A stretch of 64,000 bases of DNA. Origin: Clusia tigrina. Its lineage: Eukaryota; Arthropoda; Insecta; Diptera; Clusiidae. Location: positions 168,761,315 through 168,825,314 of the forward strand of contig OV050030.1 of assembly GCA_920105625.2 (NCBI GenBank). Direction: 5' to 3'. Shown here piece after piece: positions 1 to 10,868 of this stretch. Under the pieces are notes generated by a model. The model saw only the letters and a list, made by a program, of their open reading frames with translations, made no database searches and was not told the origin of the DNA. Numbering within the stretch: the first letter of the stretch is position 1; the number at the start of each line of letters is the position of its first letter. Made by a program: the position numbers and the translations under genes.

Positions 1-446
1 GTAAAACACTAGATTTTATGAGACTGGTGTCCGCCCTTATATCTACCAAAGGCATCTGCTTTCCACCAGCTGCCCCCTTGCTTGTATCTCGATGAACGCA
101 TCACCAGTTCTGCTTACAATGAAGCAAGGTCCTTTTGTACCGAAAATTGAACGCGTATCTATTCCTTAACTCTCTGATACTCTCCCACCATGAGTTGTAG
201 TTCTTCCTTATGTCCCTATATTCCTTACGTGCTAATCTAGTTATCTTTATCTTTTTACTGTTGCAGGGCTATACTTCCTAATTTTATCAAATCCTAATCC
301 AACTACTAGAATCAAAACTGTACACCAAATCGAAACGCAACCAAGGAGAATATTTTGCACTTCCTCATGCTCCTCGCTCTCTTGGGTCATCGCCCCTACA
401 TCGTTGACACGGGATTCACTCCTTTTTTCCTTCTTCGCTTTCCAGT
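1..446 (-). mobile_element. Element H, left fragment: start of pol (pre-protease and protease region), decayed
   Basis: Read on the minus strand, the first ~160 bases match the protease start of element B (around 35040-35160) and the rest matches the pre-protease segment, with many substitutions. It continues on the other side of element A at 12610, where the end of gag resumes, so A split H between the gag end and the pol start. The reading frame is not open. It is an old copy of the same family as A, B and C. Confidence 0.8.
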
Positions 447-450
447 CTAT
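447..450. repeat. Target-site duplication CTAT of element A (left copy)
   Basis: CTAT directly precedes the 5' LTR of A and recurs directly after the 3' LTR at 12610-12613. Joining the flanks across the duplication restores continuous gag-end sequence of H, which confirms the insertion boundaries. Confidence 0.9.
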
Positions 451-929
451 TGTTGTGAGTTAGAATCAAGCTACCTACGCGTAGTTGACTCACAGCACCG
501 GCTCTTATTAAATTCATTAAGAACGCACATATTTTTAGGGTGCGAATATTGTAAATAAATAGCGATTATTCATTAATTATGATGTAAACTTTTAGGGTGT
601 CACAGTTCCGCAGTCAAGCTGACGAGGGGCATTTAGAATGCACCGACGACACTTTTACTTGCAGTAGGTCAGTGGGCTTGAGCCACTGACACCAAATAAC
701 AACTGCGAAACTGGAACACCAGAAAGGTCAGTTCACAGACTGAGATAAATGCTTATTGGTAAATAGTATGTAAGAACTAGTATTTTTAAGAATAAAGCTC
801 TCTTGTGTTTTGAAACCGAAAAGTGGTAGTGTTTAAATTCTATGTTAGGTCTCTTGATTTTCCAGCCACGCGCCCGGAAGAACTGCGACACGACGTCCCC
901 AGTCAGGCAAGGACTCGAGATCCCCAACA
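451..929 (+). repeat. 5' LTR of element A
   Basis: 479 bp, starts TGTTGTGAGT and ends CCCCAACA, so it has the TG...CA ends. It contains AATAAA near 771-776 (rounded) as a likely poly(A) signal. It differs from the 3' LTR at five positions (about 1.0%). Confidence 0.95.
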
Positions 930-932
930 TTT

Positions 933-945
933 TGGCGCAGCCGGT
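933..945 (+). other. Primer-binding site of A (tRNA-Ser type)
   Basis: TGGCGCAGCCGGT begins three bases after the LTR. It is complementary to the 3' end (with CCA) expected of a serine tRNA. Element B has a longer match (TGGCGCAGCCGGTAGAATT), supporting the assignment. The tRNA sequence is recalled from general knowledge, not aligned here. Confidence 0.75.
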
Positions 946-1068
946 CTTAAGGACCTATTGGAGTAATCCCAGGGCAAGAAACCCTGAAGCAGAGAGGCAT
1001 CCTGCAACGAATTAGAAGGACCTCATCTAAGGACAATACCCCAGCATTAAGGACACTGTGGAATAAAG

Positions 1069-1095
1069 ATGTCATCAAGAAAAATTATGGTGAGT
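1069..1095 (+). promoter_or_regulatory. Seven-codon leader exon and splice donor of A
   Basis: An ATG at 1069 is followed by six further codons, the last being ATG at 1087-1089, and then GTGAGT, a strong 5' splice site. Copies B (38949-38929) and C (18545-18565) have the same arrangement: ATG TCA, seven codons, final ATG, GTGAGT, despite changed codons between. Joined to the CAG acceptor at 10490, the exon is in phase with the 124-codon frame at 10494. This suggests a spliced subgenomic mRNA, as errantiviruses use for env. Splicing itself is inferred. Confidence 0.6.
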
Positions 1096-1845
1096 AGAGT
1101 GTATAGTAGCGTAAAATAAGTAGATACTTCTGCGACCCTGAAGGCGCCGTAGCGCTGGTCAAAGAAGTCGCAACCTACAGGCGCGTTTGCGCTGTTGCAC
1201 GCAGCTTTGTATGGCAACCATAAACCGTCAGTATGATCGGACGGTCTATGTATGTTCATCCTAGCTGTGAGGATTTTTTTGGTAGGGGTTTTGAGTTTGT
1301 TTGTCGTGAGGGACATTTGTATTGTCTATTGAGCCATGCCATCTATTTTGGAAATAATTAAATTATTTTAAATTTATGTTTTGTGAATTTATGATGTTTC
1401 AAAACATATGAAATTTGATTTTAATATTTGGCATTTTGAGCTTAGGGTACTAGGTAAAGATATTTCGAGAAATGTTTACAACACGTGTTGTGCATCGAGT
1501 TTAAGTAGTTCGGAAACTATAATTTGCGTAGCGACGTTAAAATAATTTTACGTACTAAAAATACGAAGCATGCAAGCATATCATTGTGCGGTAATGAAAA
1601 TGCGTATGATTCTACAGTAAAATTTATTTCTTTGGGTATAAATATTTTGGGAAGGAATTTTGCGAGACCAAAAACTTCTTCGGAGTTAGGAGAAATATTT
1701 TCGAACAAACATTTTTTGTTTGTTATTAGTATTGTAAGTATAATTGTTATGCTAATAATAGTATAATTTTTGTACTAGAATAGGTATAATATCGATATAT
1801 AGTTTATTTCCGCGGTATTACATTAGGGAAAATGGAAACAAAATT

Positions 1846-2166
1846 GTGTTGAGTGAGAATTTAAGCACTCACTATTACTTTATTTCGCTCTTTACTTTTA
1901 AGAAAACGAAAGTTGGAAATGAAACTGGAAGCACTGAGCGACAACTCAAGGAAATAACGTCGTTACTGAAGGACGGAAAGCGGTTTGGGACTAGAAAAAG
2001 AGGAGGAGAGCAAACTCGGGAACGGAAGCGACTGGCGTATTTGAGGAAAATACTGGAGGAACAGCAAACAGTGGAGGTCCCTATGCCGTGGGAGCAAGCC
2101 AATAGATTGTGGCAAGAGGTATGCCAATTGGAGGAACAACACTGCAGGAGACGTGAAAGACTATAA
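1846..2166 (+). CDS. Small basic frame upstream of gag in A (106 codons, unrecognised)
   Basis: An open frame in the long 5' leader, rich in Arg, Lys, Glu and Gln in its second half (around residues 30-106), with a helical, possibly coiled-coil character. The same segment is recognisable but broken in H (about 14435-14640, minus strand). B does not show a clear counterpart. It could be a leader-encoded accessory protein, a lost N-terminal part of gag, or chance. I do not recognise the family. Confidence 0.35.
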   Translation: MLSENLSTHYYFISLFTFKKTKVGNETGSTERQLKEITSLLKDGKRFGTRKRGGEQTRERKRLAYLRKILEEQQTVEVPMPWEQANRLWQEVCQLEEQHCRRRERL

Positions 2167-2329
2167 GAATAATATCTTTGTTATACATAAGTTGTTAGTT
2201 TAATTACCTTAACTTGTTTATTTATTTTAAAAAAGGAAATTGTTTATTAATAAAATTTATAAATATAAATAGCAAGAAAACTGTTTGTACCATTTATTAC
2301 GGCGTCATAGATAAGAATTTGTTCGGTCT

Positions 2330-4668
2330 ATGGAAACGCCAAGAGAAGCGATAAAATTGCTGGAAGCTCAAAGGCTACAGAGCGAGGCAATTCAGAAGAG
2401 GATCAGAAATTGTAGGAAGGATAGCAAAGCAAGGAAGAACAGCGCGTACTACCGCAAGCGCATAACGGAGTTGGAAGCATTGTTGAATGTATTCAACAGC
2501 AACAACGAGGAGTTGTTAAAATTTAAGGACTGTTGTGGTGACAAGGAATACTTCACCAAGGATTACGCGTTACACGTCAACGGTTTGACACGAGACTGGT
2601 TGACTAAATTCAAGTTGGTTTTAGAAGAGCTGGAAGCACAGGAGGATAGTCCTAGTTCGCAGGAGGACAAGGCTCGAGACAAGCTTAGGTCTCTGTAAAC
2701 TGAGGTGAAATTGTTCGCAGAAAAATTGTTTGAACAATTGGAAGCGGCAAACAGCAAGAGTGAAGCCCTGAAGCTCTACTCTGGAGATTAGCGAGAGACG
2801 GTGGAAACCTGTCAACTCTGGAAGCAGCAGACCAAGCGTTAGCTACTATTCAGAGTCGGACGGAAGAAAAATTTTTTCAAGTCTTCAAAGATTCTGAAGA
2901 CTTGAAGATAAATACGGAATTCCTCGAAAATAAAACTAGAGTACTTTCTAGGCAACTCCGGGAAACTGAGGAAGCCGCATCGCATCTGGAGAAGGAAAAC
3001 TTGGAGCTCAAAAGAATCGGGGCAATTACTAAGCCAGCAAGAGTGAGATCGGCTTCAACTTCTCAAATTCAAACGCAGACAGTATTAGCTCTGCCACCAG
3101 AAGTTCGCTGGCCGGAGTATTTAACTCCGGAAGGGATAGGTCGTGTGGTAAAGCCTAGATTAAACTTGACTGGGGAGAGTGAAGCGGAGTTTTTATTTGG
3201 CGCATCGGAAATCGGTGTCGAGCCATTTTCTCCGGAATGTCCGATAAATAATAAAAATCAGGTATATCCACCAAACGATCCAGAAGCAGTAACGGTGCAG
3301 CAAAGTCCCAATACAGTGGACGATATTTCGCCTGTACGGGCAAACGGTCGAAGACTCATAAGTTTGAGTCCGTCGCTAGTCAAATACATTTCAGATCCAA
3401 GGGGAGTGAATTTGGAAACCACCCAAAAGGATAACTCTCAAATTTTACCAGTAATAAGTAATACAGGAATACGTAAAATGGGTATCGAGGATATCTCCAA
3501 GACCGTGTCCAGGCTAGTACCTGTGTTTACTGGTGCTGCTTCAGCAGATTTAAGGTCAGAGCTCAGTAGGTTCATTCAAGGTTGTGAGCTTGCAAAGCGG
3601 AGCATAAGCCCTGATGAGTTACAGGATTTCTTCGACTGCATAAAGCAAAGGTTATTTGGAGATGCGTACAACCTTGTGCTGCCAAAACAATTCGCCAGTG
3701 TGAATGAGCTTTATGGCCTTCTGAAGAAAACTTATCTTAAGGAGAGAACTCTGGAAGATATATCCCAGGAGATTAGAATCGGGAAACAGCTGGCAGGGGA
3801 AGACATTCGCGCCTTTGCCATTCGTTTGGAGTCACTTCGGATGTTGGCCCAAGAAGTAGTCAAAAATAAGTACGATGGCGTTGGTGATACCGCGTTATTG
3901 TACGAAGTTGACAAGTCAGTGTTAACGACTTTCGTAGTGGGGCTCCGCAATTCCGCTCTTAAAATTCATATGCTGAATAGCAAAACAGGAAATCTGGAGG
4001 AATTGGTAGAAGAAGCAATTCGAGCGCAAGTCCTTGTGGAACGGAGTACGGCCGGATTGGGGGAGATACATATGTTGGAAAATAGACAGGACAATTTAAC
4101 TGCCGCTGTCATGGATAGAGAAGGAAATAATTTCGTCCCAAACGTGTACAGAGGAGCGTATAATCCCGGTGTCTCCGACAGCAGAGCCACGTATCAGAGA
4201 AAACCGCACAGGGAGGGTGTACAGAGGGCTCCCACATGTTCGTTCTGCCATAGGCCAGGCCATACAAGAGATGCATGCATTACACGCAAGAATACGCCCT
4301 ATTGTATGGAGTGCCAAACATATGGTCATGAGGCAAGTAGACAGTGCCAATTAGACAATAAATGGGATCAAAGTAGAAGGCAGCCAGCTACGAGGCGCCC
4401 AGATCCACCCTTAAGGGACAGCAGGGGTAGTGGTCCTCGAGTCAACTCAACGGAAGGGATTAACCAAGGAAGAAATCCTTTCAGCACTGGGAATGGTCAA
4501 CAGCGGCCAAACTGGGATACTAGAGGAGGACAAAGGTTAGGCAACACCCAACAGGGGTTGAAATGCTTCTCATGTGGACGGATGGGGCATCGTGCTGCGG
4601 AATGCAGGGATAGACAGTTCCAACAGAGGAACCAGGGAAACTTCCAGCGGCCCAGTCGAGGCCAATAG
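2330..4668 (+). pseudogene. gag: gag of A, broken by a nonsense codon and a frameshift
   Basis: Gag would form the particle and bind element RNA. The first 122 codons end at TAA (2696-2698) where B keeps a Gln codon. The same frame then runs on to another stop near 2790, and coding resumes in a different frame from 2902 for 588 codons. The C-terminal half keeps three cysteine-histidine knuckles (near 4240, 4305 and 4560), the last of the CX2CX4HX4C type, then a Gln/Arg/Gly-rich tail. The intact relative in B is 788 codons. The slip heptamer GGGAAAC lies at 4635-4641, before the stop. Confidence 0.88.
4635..4641 (+). promoter_or_regulatory. Candidate -1 ribosomal frameshift site between gag and pol in A
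   Basis: GGGAAAC sits in the gag frame as G GGA AAC, the X XXY YYZ arrangement of a -1 slip site, about 27 bases before the gag stop. A shift here enters the pol frame, which is open through the pol start in both A and B. About seven bases downstream is a GGCC-rich hairpin (GGCCC with GGGCC in B; GGCC with GGCC in A), with TTCCAG and CTGGAA able to pair outside it. Confidence 0.55.
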
Positions 4669-7600
4669 ACTGGAAAGCCAAAAGAAAGGAAGCAACAGTT
4701 AGGCCGAAGGTACGTGTGACTGGTAATGTAGGAAGTACAGTCCAGGAAAAGGAGGAGCAAGAGGCTCTCCAATACCACGTACCAAGTAACGTAAGCACTA
4801 TGGTTCAAGTTACGGAGGAGCAAGAGTCTCTCCGGGGGAAAATTTTTGATTGCGTATTGATTTGGGTAACTGTGATGATTCTAGCACTTAGATTAAGTTT
4901 TAATAAGGTTAGAGAGTATAAACCAATCGCCGCGTACGTGGTACGAGGATGTATAGTTAAGGTATTAGCGGTGATTTTGAGGGGGTATAGGATTGTAAGG
5001 CATAACTGTGGTGCATGCTAGTGCTTTTGGTAGATTCAGGGGCGGACACTAGCCTCGTAAAATCTAGTGTTTTACGGAAAGGACTAGTTGTTAACCCAAA
5101 AGATGTAAGAACGCTTAATGGAGCGTTCGGAGGTTGCATCAGAACACTGGGGTCACTTAAAATAGGGCACAGTAAAGTAAAGGAAATGAGTTTTAGAGTG
5201 CACGCAGTTGAATTGGATAGGGAAGGTATCCCGGCCGATGGGATAATTGGCCGCGATAATCTCTGGGGCCGCACCATACTGGATGCGCTGGAGAAACAGT
5301 TATCATTTTATGATGATAATAAGAATAGAATCCTTACTCTCCCATTGAAGTCATGGCAGGAAGGAACCGTGAATAGGGTTAAGAATTGTATGGAGGTAGT
5401 GAACGCAAGGTCAACCAGAGTAGTTTCTATTCGTGTAAACACGAAACTTAGGACTGTTGTTTTGCACAAGCAGCAACTAGCGGACGGCGTATATATGGCA
5501 GAGACCATAACGCACGTTAATAAGGGTAGAGTGTAAGCTTGCGTACTCAACGCATCAGAAAAGGACTACGGATAAGGATTTTAGGCCTAAGTTCACTAGT
5601 TATGATAGTTTTAAGGAACCGAGTTATGGATCGGTTAATCAAATTAAGCAGGTAGATATAAGAAAGAGAATGGAGAGAGTGCTAGAATCACTAAAGTTAG
5701 ACCCAAGCGTAAATTCAGAAGAGAAGGCATCAATAGAAGCCATTTGTATGTCATTCCATGACATATTTTAGCTGGAAGGAGACCAGTTAACGTATACACC
5801 AGAGGTAGAGCATGAAATACCTACTAGGGTGGATCAAGCACCGATTAACCAGAAGCAATACAGGTTGCCACAGGCTCACAAAGATGAGGTAAATAGGCAA
5901 GTGCAGGGAATGTTAAAAGATAACATAATTTCACCGAGTATCTCGCCTTGGAACTCACCAATAATTTTGGTACCAAAGAAGGGAGGTGCGCAGGGTCAGA
6001 AGAAGTGGAGAATGCTCGTCGATTTTAGGAAATTGAACGACGCCACTATCAAGCAGGTGTTCCCGATACCAAGGATAGAAGAGATACTGGATCAATTGGG
6101 ACACAGTAGATATTTTTCTACACTTGATGTGGCGAGTGGCTACCACCAAGTTCTGGTGGATACCCAAGATAAGCAGAAAACCGCGTTCAGCACCGGCTTA
6201 GGCCATTATGAGTTCAATAGAATGCCGTTTGGATTAACAGGAGCACCGGCTACCTTCCAACGGCTAATGAACCATGTGCTAACAGGCTTACAAGGGTTAG
6301 ATTGTTTTGTGTATCTCGATGATATTGTAATTTATGGGAAGAACTTGCAGCAGCACTCGCAACGCTTGCGCAAGGTGCTCCAGAAATTACGAGAACACAA
6401 TTTGAAATTGAACACGGAGAAGTGTCAATTTTTGCGGAGAGAGGTGGTTTATTTAGGCCATCGTTGCTCAGAGGCAGGAGCACTGCCTGACCCGCAGAAG
6501 GTGGAATGCGTTAAAAATTTAGCGATTCCGAGAAACAGAAAGGAAGTGCAAGCATTCCTAGGACTAGTGAACTATTATAGAAAGTTCGTGGAAGGACTAG
6601 CCGGAATTGCGTTGCCAGTGAATAAGTTGCTACGAAAAGAAGCAAAGTTCGAATGGACAGAGAGCTGTCAGCAAGCATTCGAGAGGCTAAAAGAAATAAT
6701 TAGCTCGCCACCAATTTTGGCGTACCCCGACTTTGAATAAACTTTTTTGTTGACCACTGATGCTAGCAATGAAGCATTAGGGGCAGTATTGTCACAAGGA
6801 GAAGTCGGTAATGACCGACCAATAGCATTCGCAAGCAGAGCGCTTAGCGATACGGAGAAGAGATACTCCACAATAGAAAAGGAATTTCTAGCCATAGTAT
6901 GGGCTACGAAGAATTTTAGAGCATATTTGCTAGGACGCCCATTTAGGATATATACTGATCACCAGCCGTTAAGAGGCATAGCCAATTTGAAAGACCAAAC
7001 GTCTAGGCTAGCCAGGTTCAGACACAAATTGTCTGAGTATGATTTTGAAATCATATACAAACCTGGGAAAAAGAATCTGAATGCCGATGCACTCAGCAGA
7101 GTACCGCAGGCACAGAAAGTATCAGTAGTGCAAACAAGGTCCAAAGCACGGTCGGATAAGGAGAAGGCCGAGAGGATGCAGAAGGACAAAGTTGATGCTA
7201 CAAGAGATGTTAGCAATGCGGGTTTCGATGCCAATGAGCAAGCAGCCAGTAATGTAGAATGGCTGGAGGATACAAAGGATATCCAGGCTGTGTTAAAGGG
7301 TTTCCATGATTCACCTCTAGGTGGACACCAGGGATTCTGCAAAACCCATGACAGAATTAGGCGAGTATACGGATGGAAGGGTATGCTCAAGGACATCAAG
7401 AAATATATAAAGAGTTGTCCAAAATGTCAAGCCAACAAAAGTTCAAGGCTGACAAAGATGCCAATGGTGTTAACTGACACACCAAAGCAGCCATTTGACA
7501 AAGTTCATATGGATATTGTAGGTATTTTACCTGAGAGAGTTTCGGGAAATAAATACATTTTGACGTTCCAAGACGATTTCTCAAAGTATATGGCGTGCGT

Positions 7601-8320
7601 GGCTATACCCGATGCTGAAGCAAGTACGGTGGCCAAAGCATTCTTTGATGAAATTATAGCAAGATACAACATACCTAAGGTTTTGATAACCGACAATGGT
7701 TCAAATTTCGTATCAAAACTATTCTCAGAAACGTGTAAAATGCTGGGAATCAAGAAGTTGCATATAACACCATATCATCCGCAGGCGAATGGCTCATTGG
7801 AACGTAGTCATCGACCTCTGGCCGAGTACTTGCGCAGTTTTGCCAAAGAAGACGGCTCGAATTGGGATCAATGGTTAACCACTGCGATGCATATACACAA
7901 CAATACTGTGCATGTATCAACGAAGCAAACTCCGTTTAGAACACTCTAAGGGTTTGATTTCAACATGCCAGCGAATTTGAAGCGCAAATGTGCGCCTGTA
8001 TACAATGCTGATGACCCCAATAAAGTACAAAAATATCAGTTGCAGCGAGCGCACGAATTGGTTAGAGAAAACCAGGAATGTGCTAAACGAGTGGCCAGGG
8101 AAGCCTATAACAAGGTACTAAACCCAGTAGTTTTTCATGTGGGTGATCAAGTACTAATGAAATCAGGCTAGGAGAAACAAATTCTCACCTGTGTGGATAG
8201 GTCCGTATGTAGTAGCAGAAATCCGAAGCCCAGTTACAACAGTCGTAACGATTAAGGGAAAAAATAAAAAGCTACACAATAATTTATTGAAATTATTCCA
8301 CATTAGACCACACAACTAAA
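4650..8320 (+). pseudogene. pol: pol of A: protease, RT, RNase H, integrase with several stops
   Basis: Protease active site VDSGADTSLV is at 5030-5059 after a hydrophobic pre-protease segment; about 130 bases before it are deleted relative to B. RT runs from about 5829 with YLDD at 6312-6323. RNase H follows (TTDASNEALG near 6755; TDHQPL near 6955). Integrase has a HHCC zinc region near 7310-7440 and D, D, E catalytic residues, the Glu codon at 7800-7802. Breaks: TAA 5534-5536, a small deletion near 5570, TAG 5769-5771, TAA 6738-6740, TAA 7947-7949, and a 2-base deletion near 8163. Each is a sense codon or intact in B. The C-terminal domain ends near 8320. Confidence 0.92.
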
Positions 8321-8840
8321 GACATGTGTTAGCAGTGTTTTACAAGTGTAAACACAAAAATAACAACGTAAACATGTACGTGTGCGTACAAATAACACAC
8401 ACAGTTCCGATTTTCAAAGTCAAGGCCAGCAGAAGTGTGCAATAAAAATGTGCTTATTATGCACTATGGTCGAACGAAGCACAGTAGGGAAAAATATATT
8501 TTTTTTTAATATTCAATGATAAATATTGCACGAAATTTAAAAAATAAAATAAAATAATAAGACAGTCATGGGTAAATAATGAAAACCTTCGAATATGTAC
8601 GTAAATACATACAGCGGTATATGCTCTGAATTTCGACGCTTGAGCGTTAACGCCAAGCAACGGAACTGCTGGTGGAGTAAGTATATATGTGTATATACAT
8701 ATGTGTATGGGATAAAGAATGAAAGTACGAATGTGTATTTAGGGAAAAACTAAGTACGATATTTATGAGAAATGAGTATGAGGAATGGGTATGTATGTAT
8801 GTATGTTAAATACATACACACATACGGCAGTTTGAGGCAT
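8321..8840 (+). other. Untranslated 3' region of A shared with B
   Basis: AT-rich sequence with ATGTATGTAT-type runs that aligns in order with the matching region of B (about 31440-31810, minus). I see no conserved reading frame in it. In A the shared sequence breaks off near 8810-8840 and resumes near 9815-9850. Confidence 0.6.
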
Positions 8841-8961
8841 AAGCATTATGACCAGGCGATTGAACCGCTAATGGATGGGGAGCATAAGAGCATCAGGAGA
8901 GAGAGGGCATACTTACGATATCTGTGAATGGTAATTACGAAATAAGTAGTCAAGTATTAAG

Positions 8962-9008
8962 TTTTTTTTTTTAATATAATTTTTATTTTTTATTTATTCA
9001 GTTTATTG
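8962..9008 (-). terminator. Poly(A) signals and A-tract 3' of the antisense gene
   Basis: On the minus strand, the stop codon at 9011-9013 is followed within a few bases by AATAAA and a second AATAAA, and some 30 bases further by a run of 11 A (8972-8962). This fits a normal mRNA 3' end, or the tail of a retroposed transcript. A genomic T-run alone would not prove either. Confidence 0.5.
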
Positions 9009-9010
9009 TA

Positions 9011-9397
9011 TTAAGGGAAAAATTTGGTGATTAAGATTGGATTCCCGGGTGGGAATCCGGGCACGGTCATTTCGTGCGCCCGGTGCAGCACAACTAGGAG
9101 TTGCCCGAGCACTCTCTCGACTCCTGGTGCATCTGGATTGAGTCTTGACGTAAGCAGGAGTTTCCAGCAGGCGTCCACTGCCTCCGGGTAATCCCATTGG
9201 CTGTCAATCTCCTTTAGATAGTTCTTGAGGATGGCGTAGGTGGGCGTGTAGGAGCCGGGGGTTAGATCCATTAGGCGGCGGTGTTCTTCAATGCTTAGTG
9301 CAGCGCAAGCGGAGTGTACCAGGGGCGCCGACTCTTCTAGCAGGGTTTTGGTCATCTGCTTGAAGTCCAACATACGTTGTCCAAGTGTGAAAGTCAT
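9011..9397 (-). CDS. Antisense 128-codon gene inside element A, unrecognised protein
   Basis: An uninterrupted 128-codon frame on the strand opposite to A, starting MTFTLGQRMLDFKQ and ending in a Pro/Phe-rich tail. It looks like a small, mostly helical soluble protein with no membrane segment, signal peptide or zinc motif. I do not recognise the family. A TATA box (9452-9447) with an ATTGG upstream lies 50 bases before the ATG, and poly(A) signals follow the stop, so it has the layout of a compact self-contained gene. The corresponding region of B lacks it: B is about 1 kb shorter between the shared flanks. It is intact while gag and pol of the host element are riddled with stops. It may be a captured host or viral gene, or an accessory gene lost from B. 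Confidence 0.6.
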   Translation of the reverse strand: MTFTLGQRMLDFKQMTKTLLEESAPLVHSACAALSIEEHRRLMDLTPGSYTPTYAILKNYLKEIDSQWDYPEAVDACWKLLLTSRLNPDAPGVERVLGQLLVVLHRAHEMTVPGFPPGNPILITKFFP

Positions 9398-9420
9398 GGT
9401 AGTTGGTGAAGTTTAACTGT

Positions 9421-9475
9421 GCTGAAATTCAGTGCAAAAGCACGGTTTTATAGTAAACCAATAAGCGGTCTGTTT
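9421..9475 (-). promoter_or_regulatory. Putative Pol II core promoter of the antisense gene
   Basis: Minus-strand TATAAA at 9452-9447, preceded by ATTGG (a reversed CCAAT) about 12 bases upstream, and followed some 27 bases later by TTCAGC (9426-9421), an initiator-like sequence. The ATG follows about 25 bases further at 9397. This spacing is typical of compact arthropod genes with TATA boxes. Confidence 0.5.
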
Positions 9476-10480
9476 TCGGAAATGTGCTAACAAGGCACAT
9501 TTCAACAAAATAAAATAAAATACCAAATTAGCGGACAGAATAAATACCGGTATTTCAACAGAATAATATAAAAAGTTAACCAAAAATAGCTGAGCTAAAG
9601 TGCTGAGACATGTTCTCAAGTCGGCCAGCGATAATCGGGTCATAATGTAGTGGGCAAGTTCGGCTAAGAGAAGGATGAGCACCCTACGACCAAATTTCAG
9701 GTATGGGGTACTAGGTATTGAGTAGGTGCTCGGATATATATTTGAACAAGCAGGTATTTTTATGATGTGGTCAAGTATATGAAGACGGGTAATTAGAATT
9801 TAGGAGGTTACAGACTTTGCAGCGGGTTAGATAAATATAGAAAGCTTTTTTTTCTGTTTATTAGTTAGGAATTTAGTGTATATACAAATGAAGAATGGCA
9901 TAATTTAGGAAAATAGTATAGGTTAGTGAATAAGATAGTGCCTTGAATATGTGTATGTAGCCATATGCGATCTAGGAAGAGACGATCGTTAATGGATATA
10001 TACATATCAGGCTAGAAGTAAATTTAAATAAAAAGTAATTGTATGCGATGAAAGATATAGTCATGCAATGGACAAAGTTTTGACACAAATGGGATTATTT
10101 TTTATAATCTGATTTTGTCGGAGGATCAATAATTTGGTTCGAAACTAGAATGAGTGATAACTCACGTATTGAAAAGAGCATGGAAAATTAGTCAAAGCGG
10201 AACTAATGCACTATATGGCAATAATGAAACATAGTCCAGTCCTCTTTTCCTCTGGGATGCGGTAGCAAATCCGAGAATGTAAGGGGAGAAGACGAGTGGA
10301 CGGGGAATTGAATGATTTAGCATTCAATTGCAGATTCAGCAATTTATGCATGTAAAAGGTCGGTCGATGATGGATATTAATGTAAAATAGTGATAATGAT
10401 AATGTAGCAATAATATAACCATAATGATTATTTAAATATTTAGAGAAATAGAAATATTTATTAGTTAAGTTATTATAGCG
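9460..10480 (+). other. Non-coding part of A between the antisense gene and the splice acceptor
   Basis: From about 9850 the sequence again aligns with B (about 31270 down to 30610, minus). It is AT-rich with no conserved frame. 9480-9850 has no counterpart in B and probably belongs to the same inserted block as the antisense gene; it holds a GC-balanced stretch near 9600-9730 of unknown origin. Confidence 0.5.
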
Positions 10481-10493
10481 ATTACTACAGTAT
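10481..10493 (+). promoter_or_regulatory. Candidate splice acceptor in A before the accessory frame
   Basis: ATTACTACAG at 10481-10490 followed by TATATG. B has the same sequence (ACTACAG then TACATG, minus, about 30602-30610). The next codon after the AG is in frame with the ATG at 10494, and the leader exon at 1069-1089 ends on a full codon, so splicing would extend the 124-codon protein by eight residues. The polypyrimidine tract is weak. Confidence 0.45.
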
Positions 10494-10868
10494 ATGTGTA
10501 CGGCAGCTGCGTTCTTGGTAGCCTATTTGAAAATTCCAGCGAAATGCAGCGAAACCGAGGAAGTGCGGGTGGAACCCTTGGCAGAAACGGACCTGATTTT
10601 GGAATCCCTGGATAATGTTTGGTTCTCGAACGACGAGTGGGTGGTGATATCGGAGTTTCGCGATGCTGACCTGGAGCCAGTACTGAAAAAACTAGAAGAC
10701 TTGCAAGAGAAAACAACGGAGTTTTGCGAGTTAAGAGCAAATACGGCAGGATCTGACGGAAGTAAGAGAGGGTGTGATATAACGGAAGCAGAATCGATAA
10801 TAGCGAGGCTCAGACGAAACGAGCAAGCTATGTCATTTCGGGGTAGCAAAGGACGCGCAGCATGTTGA
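10494..10868 (+). CDS. 124-codon acidic accessory protein of A
   Basis: Intact in both A and B (30599-30225, minus) with nearly the same protein, while gag and pol of A have decayed. The middle (residues about 20-85) is acidic and helical with a short heptad-like stretch around LEPVLKKLEDLQEK; the C-terminus is basic (RRNEQAMSFRGSKGR). There is no signal peptide. Its stop overlaps the ATG of the next frame at 10862. Its position after a conserved splice acceptor suggests expression from a spliced mRNA. I do not recognise the family; it could be a regulatory protein or an N-terminal env extension. Confidence 0.6.
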   Translation: MCTAAAFLVAYLKIPAKCSETEEVRVEPLAETDLILESLDNVWFSNDEWVVISEFRDADLEPVLKKLEDLQEKTTEFCELRANTAGSDGSKRGCDITEAESIIARLRRNEQAMSFRGSKGRAAC

